From NCBI RefSeq assembly GCF_048569485.1, contig NC_134354.1:440737279-440801278 (forward strand): a stretch of DNA of 64,000 nucleotides. The letters are read 5' to 3'. Numbering within the stretch: position 1 is the stretch's first letter; each line of letters opens with the position of its first letter. Below, one piece after another: positions 56,165-64,000 of this stretch. Under the pieces are notes generated by a model. That model was not told the origin of the DNA, ran no database searches, and worked only from the letters and a program-made list of their open reading frames with translations. The position numbers and the translations under genes are program-made. Source of the stretch: Anomaloglossus baeobatrachus. Lineage: Eukaryota; Chordata; Amphibia; Anura; Aromobatidae.

Positions 56165-56956
56165 CTTAAAGGGAACCAACCACCAGGATTTTTCTATATT
56201 ACGTAAAAGGCAGTGCCATACTGGCATGAAAATGCTGAATCCAGGCATACCTGTTACAGAAAAATCCGATGCTTGGTTGATGAAATATCTTTTATCAAAA
56301 TTGCAGAAATGCAGTGCACTTTGAGTGATGTGTGCATCGAGGGCGGCCTCTGTGGGTCAGGTCCTTGGCATTTATTCCTCCTTCGACGTCCTTCTGGCTT
56401 GCCCCCTCTTCTCTATTTGAATATTGTGCCGCTATTGCTCCAGTTGGTGGTGCGTTAACATTGCCACAGTAATTCTGTCATTAAAATCGCGCTGTAGTCC
56501 ACTCATGTACGTACCAAGATCTCCAGCACCATTTTATTGAAGACACTGCGGTAAAGACTATTAGGGGCATTGGGGCATGCACAGATTTTTTCTTTTTTAC
56601 ATCTGCGCACATGTCCCTGCCACTTATTGTCTTCAATAAGATAACGTTGGAGATTGTGGTACGCGCATGTGCGGACTCTGGCACCATTTTAATGAAGACA
56701 GAATTACTGTGGCAATGTGCAAGCACCATCAACAACCGTAATATTCCAATAAAGAAAAGGGGGCAAACCACAAAGGCCCGCCCCCGTTGCACCAATCAAT
56801 CAAAGTGCAATGCATTTCTGCAACTTTGATTAAAGTTATTTAATTAACACAGCATTCCATCTTTTTACAACAGGTATGACTAAATTCGCATCTTAGTGCC
56901 AGTATGGCACTGTTTTCACCTCATAGAGCAAATTGCTGGCGGTTGGTTCCTTTTAA
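56165..56956. mobile_element. TTAA-flanked foldback MITE, 790 bp
   Basis: TTAAAGGGAACCAACCACCAGG at the left, GGCGGTTGGTTCCTTTTAA at the right, TTAA on both sides. Inner pairs include GGCAGTGCCATACTGGCA with ATGGCACTG, and ACTACTG-type words around 56470-56700. Intronic to RASA4. Confidence 0.75.
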
Positions 56957-57644
56957 ACGCATGCATTTTTTTTTTATTTACTAACAAACATTTTTGCAAT
57001 TGGGACATGTTAAAAATTTTGCACTGTTTTCCTTCTATAGCCTTTGTGTTGCACCATCGATAGCTGGCTGTGGAATGAGATAACTGGAAATCCCTCAGTG
57101 AGCTCATTCTGGTGGGAGAGTTTGCAATTCTGTAAGCCGTTTTTTTCGACGCTCCTCTGAGTTAATTTCTGACTATGGACCACATCAAAGTTGAATGTGC
57201 AGGTAAACAAAAAGCCTGTAAAAGCTAAATGATGCCATTTTTTGAATGTAGCCAAAGAGCAAAATTATTAGCCTCAAATATATGCAATTTAGTGAAAAAT
57301 TATAATATGTGAATAAGTAAAACAGTGTGCACATGGTCCGTATTATTAATTTTAACAGTAACAATCAAATACTAATATGCAAGTAACTGGTACTTGGATT
57401 CCCACCAGTTATGTGCCGCAAACATATGACGGCAATGTGGAGGTCAAGTCTTATGACATCCTTCCCCAAATATAAAAAAATCATATAAAAAAACCATGTT
57501 CTATATATTTCTATAAAGTAATAATAATGCTGAGAATTATTATTATACATATCCAGAATAATTCTTATAAATCGCGTGTTGTCAATGATTAATAGTGAGG
57601 TGGAATGAAATGTTATTTTTCCATATTGATAATGATATCAGTAC
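56957..57644. other. RASA4 intron, no feature seen
   Basis: AT-rich sequence without exon, RNA gene or clear repeat. Confidence 0.5.
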
Positions 57645-57782
57645 CTTACACTGCAAATATAACGCCTCCAGGCCGCCATGCTCATCTGTGTAAATAATTT
57701 GCATTACATTTGAATTTCCAAAGCTTTTCTCTTCCACTTTCTCCAGGGCACGGACTCTTGATAGGGGTATAAATGAACTTTT
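57645..57782 (-). CDS. RASA4: RASA4 exon: middle of the PH domain (138 bp)
   Basis: Acceptor TTCTGTCTTTCGTCAG, donor GTACTGATA. It encodes exactly 46 residues: KSSFIPLSRVRALEKVEEKS, then FGNSNVMQIIYTDEHGG and LEALYLQCK. This is the central strand set of the PH domain. RALEKVEEKSFG and YLQCK followed by CVNELNQWLSALRK closely track mammalian RASA4. The exon is in phase 0 at both ends and joins 57961 and 50146 in frame. Confidence 0.92.
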
Positions 57783-57960
57783 CTGACGAAAGACAGAAAG
57801 AAAGAGTTGAAGGGCAAACTACACTACAGTATGAGTGATTCCATATTTGCTGACACATTCTGTAGGATCATTGCATAAAAATCATAAATAGCTCCATTAA
57901 GAAAGGATTTAAAAAAAAAACAAAAAAAACCAAAACATAAATTCCACTAAGTTTTCTAAC

Positions 57961-58130
57961 CTTGGAAAATTGAGTTTTTGCAAAACTTAATGCGTCAACA
58001 GTTAATGAGAGGAATAGTTTTTTGAAGGACGACGAGAGCAGGTATCCTTTACATTTAGTTTTGTAGACCATCAGTTGACCTTCTTTGACCGTTAGGCTCT
58101 GAAGATTTAGTGCCTTCTGCAGATCCAGCT
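57961..58130 (-). CDS. RASA4: RASA4 exon: start of the PH domain (170 bp)
   Basis: Acceptor TTGGTTGTCTTTTAG, donor GTTAGAAAAC. It encodes (E)LDLQKALNLQSLTVKEGQL, then MVYKTKCKGYLLSSSFKKL and FLSLTVDALSFAKTQFSK. The VKEG(Q/P)L and SSSFKKL(F/Y)(L/F)SLT(V/T)(D/E)ALSFAKT wording is that of the RASA4 PH domain. This is the first RASA4 exon inside the window when reading the gene 5' to 3' on the minus strand. The two C2 domains and the RasGAP domain, which would lie upstream, are not in 58131-64000. The first codon needs one base from the missing exon. Confidence 0.92.
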
Positions 58131-58511
58131 CTAAAAGACAACCAATTTAAGGTCAACAGAATACTGTCACTATTATCAAGCACTGCACCTCAAAGAGGAT
58201 ATGTTTGCATATAGAACACTATTTAACAATTAGATAAAAAGTGAATTACTTACTAAATACATGTCATTACTTCAGTCTACTTATTCTGAATAGTCTATAA
58301 TAGCATTCACCATTGTGCTATCTTCAGAGCTGACATCTCATAGCACTGCTCTGGCTGTCTTAGAAATCTGCTGATTTGCATTCTTTAAAGCAATCTGAGG
58401 TAAGACAAATTAACAGTCTTGCTCCATTACTTGATAGAAACTAATCTGTCAGCAGGTTTTTGCTACGTAATCTGAGATTAACATAATGCAGGTGTATGCC
58501 GAGAATCTGAT
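58131..58511. other. RASA4 intron with partial TTAA-type MITE
   Basis: At about 58438 AACTAATCTGTCAGCAGGTTTTTGC resembles one end of the 40830 MITE family. The mirrored end is absent because other elements follow. No exon is seen. Confidence 0.4.
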
Positions 58512-59420
58512 TAGTGGTGAGTGAGCACAACAATGCTCGAGTACTCGTTACTAGTGATGAGCGAGTACGCTTGTCACTACTCGGTACTCGCACGAGTATC
58601 ACTGTACTCGGGCTACTCGGCGGGTACCGAGTAATTTTGCGATACTCGTGCTGTACTCGTGGTCTTCATCCCTGCATGTTGGCGCTCTTTTGAGAGACAG
58701 CCCTCATGCAGGGATTGTCTGGCAGACCACTGCAATGCCACAGCCCTGTTAGTTGTGGAATTGCAGTGATTGGCCGGCCCGCACAGCGTGACCGAGCCTT
58801 TATACCAGCGGGCGCGCTGTGCTCTGCACACAGCCATCTCATATTCCCTGCTTACCTCGCCCACAGGCACCTATGATTGGTTGCAGTGAGACACGCCCCC
58901 ACGCTGAGTGACAGGTGTCTCACTGCACCCAATCACAGCAGCCGGTGGGCGTGTGTATACTGTGCAGTGAAATAAATAATTAAATAATTAAAGAAACCGG
59001 CGTGCGGTTCCCCCAATTTTAATACCAGCCAGATAAAGCCATACGGCTGAAGGCTGGTATTCTCAGGATGGGGAGCCCCACGTTATGGGGGGTCCCCCAG
59101 CCTAACAATATCAGTCAGCAGCCGCCCAGAATTGCTGCATACATTAGATGCGACAGTTCTGGGACTGTACCCGGCTCTTCACGATTTGGCCTGATGCGTT
59201 GGCAAATCGGGGTAATAAGGAGTTAATGGCAGCCCATAGCTGCCAATAAGTCCTAGATTAATCATGTCAGGAGTCTCCCCGAGAAACCTTCCATGATTAA
59301 TCTGTAAATTACAGTAAATAAACACACACACACACACACATGAAAAAATCATTTATTAGAAATAAAAAACACAAACCAATTTCCTCGTAAACAATTTAAT
59401 AAGCCCCAAAAAGCCCTCCA
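58512..59420. mobile_element. Nested hAT-type end and foldback repeat
   Basis: A truncated end TAGTGGTGAGTGAGCAC at 58512 is interrupted at 58552 by a second end TAGTGATGAGCGAGTAC. From about 58843 the sequence follows one arm of the giant palindrome at 20321-21991 (TGATTGGTTGCAGTGAGACAC, GCGTGCGGTTCCCCC) until AAAAAGCCCTCC at 59420, where the gypsy element begins. A (CA)n run sits at 59321-59340. Confidence 0.7.
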
Positions 59421-59763
59421 TGTCCGTACGGGCAGAAGCAGGACCGGAGGAGCAAGCAGAAGCGAAGTCAAAGTCAGGCTAAGGTCAGTACCGGCGGAAG
59501 CAACCGAGTGGGGAATAGGAGGGGGGACACAGGACAGGAGGGACGACCAGGGGACAGAACACAGACAAGGGCACGGGGGCACAGGAACAGACAGATAAGG
59601 ATATCACTCACAGGACCAGCAATCACAGGCAAAGCAGAGCTAAGCTTATAGCCTGCGCTGGTTCACTGGAAGTGTCAGCTTTTAAGGCATCCAGGGGCCG
59701 GAAGTGAGGCCCAAGAGAAGGCTCCGCCCCCTAGCCATGTGGATAGGGAGGCGAATCATGACA
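59421..59763 (-). repeat. 3' LTR of the chromovirus fossil
   Basis: 343 bp with TG and CA ends on the minus strand, next to the purine tract. Its outer flank CTCCA would be the target duplication, which cannot be verified because the other end is outside the window. Confidence 0.75.
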
Positions 59764-62700
59764 GTACCCCCTCCTCAAGGGGGGGCCACCGGACCCCCAG
59801 GCTTCCCAGGTTTCTTACGGTGGAAAGCCGCAATTAACCAATCGGCCCACACGGAGCGAGCCGGCACCCAGGACCGGTCCTCCGGACCGTAACCCTTCCA
59901 ATGAATCAGATACTGGAGGGAACTACGAACCCAACGAGAGTCGATAATACGCTGAATTTCGTACTCCTCCTCACCGTCCACCAGTATCAGAGCCGAAGGG
60001 GTCTGAGAATCCACCACCGAAGGGACAAATGGCTTAAGCAAGGAGGTATGAAATACATTGGGAATACGCAAGGTCTGGGGCAGTTGCCACCGAAAAGCCA
60101 CCGGGTTGATCACTTCAATGATCTCATAGGGCCCTATAAACTTAGGACCCAACTTAGCAGACGGAACCCTGAGCCTGATATTCTGAGTGGACAGCCACAC
60201 TTTGGGACCCCCCTTTCAGGTGGGGGACAGAGTACGGCGTTTGTCCGCTTGGCGCTTCTGGGACTGTTGAGCCGTCACGATGCACCGCCGTACCTCCTTC
60301 CACACCTCCCCCAGATGCTGAACGATGGAGTCGGCCCCTGGACACCCCGAATTCACTCTAGAGAAGGTCCCGAAGTGAGGGTGAAACCCGTAATTACAGA
60401 AGAAGGGAGAAGTTCCCGTAGACTGATGAACTCTGCTATTGAATGCAAACTCCGCAAGGGGCAAAAACGTACACCAATCCTCCTGCTGAGCAGAAACCAA
60501 GCACCGCAGGATTTGCTCAAGGGTCTGATTCGTCCTTTCCGTCTGCCCATTAGACTCGGGATGATAGGCGGACGAGAAGGACAACTCAATTCCCAACCGC
60601 CTGCACAAGGCCCTCCAAAACCGAGAAATGAATTGTACCCCCCTGTCAGACACAATATTCAGGGGCAACCCATGTAACCGAACCACCTGGTCAATAAAGT
60701 GGTTGGCAAGGGTCGCAGCAGAAGGTAGACCGGAGAGGGGAACAAAATGTGCCTGTTTACTAAAACGATCCACCACCACCCAGATCACAGTCATACCATT
60801 TGAGACAGGGAGGTCCGTAATGAAATCCATGGACAAGTGGGTCCATGGTCTTTCAGGAACAGGTAATGGAACCAGTTCCCCGGCCGGCCGGTTACGACAT
60901 ACCTTAGCACGGGCACATGTAGCACAGTCAGACACAAACTAAGCAACATCTGAGTGAAGAGACGGCCACCAAAACAGTCGAGCAACAGCCCTGCGAGTGG
61001 CTGTAACTCCAGGATGGCCACTAAGAACGGACTCATGGAACTCTTGAAGTACTCGTAACCGGAGGTGCAAAGGGACAAACAGTTTAGTGTCTGGAGCGGA
61101 AGATGGCGCTGAGGACTGGGCCTCCCTGACCTCAGCCTCTAACTCAGACGACAAGGCAGCGACCACCCCTCGTGGAAGAATGGAGGAAGGAGGCTCTGGA
61201 GGTGACACCGGGTCCAAACTACGAGACAGTGCATCTGCCCTCACGTTTTTAGACCCCGGCCGAAAAGCAATACAAAAATTAAATCTAGAAAAGAAAAGAG
61301 CCCACCTCGCTTGTCGAGGCGTCAATCTCTTGGCGGACTCGATATACGCAAGGTTTTTATGATCAGTGATGACAGTAATACGGTGAACAGCACCCTCCAA
61401 AAAATGCCTCCATTCTTCGAATGCCAACTTTACCGCCAATAATTCACGGTTACCCACATCATAGTTTCTCTCAGCTGGAGTGAATTTCTTGGAGAAGAAT
61501 GCACATGGTCGCAGATTAGTCAGAGTAGCAGGGCCCTGAGAGAGAACAGCTCCCACCCCCACCTCTGAGGCGTCCACCTCAACAACAAACGGCGCCTCGA
61601 GGTCAGACTGTACCAGGACTGGGGCGGACATGAACCGGTCCTTTAACTCAAGAAAGGCCTGGACAGCCGTTTGCGACCAGTTCTGCAGATCCGTTCCTTT
61701 CCGTGTAAGGTCAGTCAATGGCTTGGCAATTCGAGAAAACCCCTTAATGAACCTTCGATAATAATTAGCGAAACCCAAAAAGCATTGTAGCACCTTGATA
61801 TCCCTGGGTTGCACCAAATCCATGATAGCCTGCACCTTTCCTAGGTCCATTTTAAACCCATCACGAGAAAGGAGTAACCCAAGAAAGGCTATTTCCTGAA
61901 CAGAGAAAACACATTTTTCAAGCTTGGCAAACAGATAGTTATCATGTAATCTCTGTAATACTGAGTGAACATGCATAATATGCGTATCTCTATCGGCAGA
62001 ATAAATCAAAATGTCATCGAGATAGATGACCACAAAACGACCAAGAAAATCAGAGAAGATATCGTTGATGAAATTTTGAAACACCGCAGGGGTATTTGTT
62101 AGACCAAAAGGCATCACCAAATTCTCGAATAACCCCTCTGACGTCAGAAAGGCCGTTTTCCACTCATCCCCTTCTCTAATACGGATAAGATTATAGGCCC
62201 CCCTGAGATCTAGTTTGGTAAACCACTGGGCTTCAGAGAGTTGGTTGTAGAGATCAGGGATGAGTGGAAGCGGATACGTGTTTTTCACAGTAATTTTGTT
62301 TAATTCTCGGAAATCGAGACATGGCCTTAATCCTCCGTCCTTCTTCTTTACAAAAAAGAACCCAGCAGCCACAGGGGAAGAAGAAGGACGGATATGCCCT
62401 TTACGTATACTATCAGATATGTATGATTTCATAGCAGCCCTTTCTGGACCAGAGAGGTGATATAAACGGGCCTTGGGCAATTTGGTATTGGGAAGTAAAT
62501 CAATGTCACAGTCATATGGGCGATGAGGCGGCAAAACCTCGGCCTCTGTTTCCGAGAATACGTCTCCGTAGTCCCTCAGGTATTCCGGAAGACCCTCAGG
62601 ACGTACGGAGAATACAGGTACAGATTGTAAACACCTTTTATGACAAGCAGGACTCCATTTGACTATGGTACGACACTCCCAATCAATAACGGGATTATGT

Positions 62701-64000
62701 AACCTTAACCATGGATACCCCAACACTAATCCAGCAGGGAGATTGGCCATTACAAAACAAGAAATAGTTTCAGAATGCAGAGACCCAATCACCAGAGTAA
62801 ATTTTTCTGTAGCAAACCGAATGAGGTTTTGAGGCAGCGGTGTTTTATCAATTGCCAGGAGTTGAATGGGTCCTTCTAACCTCACTGTCCCTAACTCTAA
62901 TCTTTGGACCAACTCAGAGTCAATGAAGTTCATAGCAGACCCACAGTCAACAAAGGCAGTAGCAGACCAGACCGACTCCTTGACCCGGAGGTCGACATTC
63001 AGAAGTATCTTATTGGAGGAGAGGAAAGGTACCTGATAGTCTGGGTAACCTCCTCGACCATTACCCAGACTTAGAAGTTTCCCGATGACAGTTCAGCGGA
63101 GGGGCAAGCCGGGCAGTCTTTCCTCCAGTGTCCATGGTGTCCACAATAGAAGCACAGCTTGAGATTCCGGCGTCTTCTCCTCTCCTTCTCATCTGGACTG
63201 ATGGCTCCAACTTCCATCTGTTCCATAGCCGGCAAAGAAGGTGCCCTAGGTAGAGGGGGCAGAATCTCATGCATGGTTCCCCTTCTTTCCCGTAATCTGC
63301 GGTCCATACGAACTGCCTCCGTCATCGCATCATCCAAGGTGCTGGGAGGAGGGTGAAGAGCCAAAGCGTCTTTCAGAGAGTCCGAAAGACCTCTCCGGAA
63401 TTGGCACCTGAGTGCAGAATCATTCCATCGTACCTCAGTGGACCACTGCCGAAACTCAGAACAATAAAGCTCAGCAGTGTAGTTTCCCTGAGTGAGACAC
63501 ATGATCCTGTCCTCAGCCACCCGTACACGGTCTGGTTCGTCATATATAACCCCGAGGGAGTCAAAGAAGAGGTCAACCGAATGCCGTTCCGGGGCCGAAG
63601 GGGGTAGGGAAGACGCCCAGGTCTGGGGACCCCCTCTAAGTAACGACATGATGATCCCCACCCGCTGGGTCTCATTCCCCGAGGACCAAGGCCGGAGAGT
63701 GAAAAGAAGCCTGCAACTTTCCCTAAATGTCCGAAATAGGTTTTTCTCCCCCGAGAATTTATTGGGGAGCATCACCGTGGGTTCGGGGGAGGTCAGTTGG
63801 ACATCAGTGGGACTATGCTGTCCTACGGTTTGTGAGGTAACTGCCACTGAGGTGGCCCTCGCAGAAGCAGAAACCTCACTCTGCAGCATATTGTGTGAAG
63901 CTACCAGGGTGCGATGCTCTGCAGCCAAATCCTGCACCAGCTGCATAAGGTTGGATACTTGCTTGCACAAAGTACTGATTGGATCCATTACAGTTTGTTA
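59421..64000 (-). mobile_element. Ty3/gypsy chromovirus, fossil, 5' end outside window
   Basis: Minus strand, from gag near the right edge to the 3' LTR at 59421-59763 (TGTCATGATTCGCC to CGTACGGACA), which is preceded by a purine-rich tract. Parts in order: gag with a CCHC knuckle (CFYCGHHGHWRKDC), about 63988-63071; then pol with aspartic-protease region, reverse transcriptase (YLDDIL), RNase H, zinc-binding and integrase core, and a C-terminal chromodomain (YLIHWKGYGPEDRSW), about 62933-59775. The chromodomain places it in the chromoviruses. The pol frame is broken at about two or three points; otherwise the sequence is well kept, so it is much younger than the element at 34239. It sits inside a foldback repeat. 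The 5' LTR is not in the window. Confidence 0.93.

Overview
The window looks like intergenic and intronic DNA from a large, transposon-rich vertebrate genome, most likely a frog (anuran amphibian). This is inferred from the mix of elements: a Tx1-clade LINE sitting in a U2 snRNA gene, Penelope-like elements with GIY-YIG endonuclease, chromodomain Ty3/gypsy elements, a CR1 tail, hAT elements with TAGAGATGAG-type ends, and many long foldback MITEs. No prokaryotic gene organisation is present.

Left half (1-33085): the relic of a tandem U2 snRNA gene array, transcribed on the minus strand. Three repeat units are visible: unit A (1846-8554), unit B (29734-31511) and unit C (31512-33085). B and C are directly head to tail, with a period of about 1.78 kb. 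Every U2 copy is split at the same nucleotide, inside the branch-point-recognition sequence GUAGUA. Unit A carries a 5.1 kb LINE (Keno-like, Tx1 clade; ORF1 with zinc knuckles, ORF2 with APE endonuclease and reverse transcriptase). Units B and C carry an unrelated insert of about 177 bp ending in poly(A). Units A and B are separated by a hAT element (8555-29733) inserted at a unit boundary with an 8-bp target duplication ATCATGAC. A hAT-type end with the same flanking octamer also lies left of unit A. The 21 kb hAT is bloated by nested insertions: a Penelope-like element (8893-16017, 15-bp target duplication), a second hAT (16635-24366, target duplication CTCCTGAC), foldback MITEs, giant palindromes and a solo LTR.

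Middle (33086-40030): GC-rich minisatellites, into which an old, badly broken Ty3/gypsy element (34239-39731) has inserted. That element was itself later hit by three MITEs, one of which carries its own tandem arrays.

Right half (about 41600-64000): the 3' end of a host gene on the minus strand. Six exons with good splice sites (58130 down to 42124) encode the PH domain, the Btk zinc motif and the C terminus of a GAP1-family Ras GTPase-activating protein, best matching RASA4 (CAPRI). The RasGAP and C2 domains must lie beyond position 64000. The introns hold TTAA-flanked foldback MITEs, hAT-type MITEs, a 211-bp recent tandem duplication with coding-like sequence, a solo LTR, a CR1 fragment, and a fairly young, minus-strand Ty3/gypsy chromovirus (59421 to beyond the right edge) sitting in a foldback repeat.

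The only host protein gene I can support is RASA4; the U2 copies are all broken. Identities rest on motif recognition and memory of families, not on a database search.
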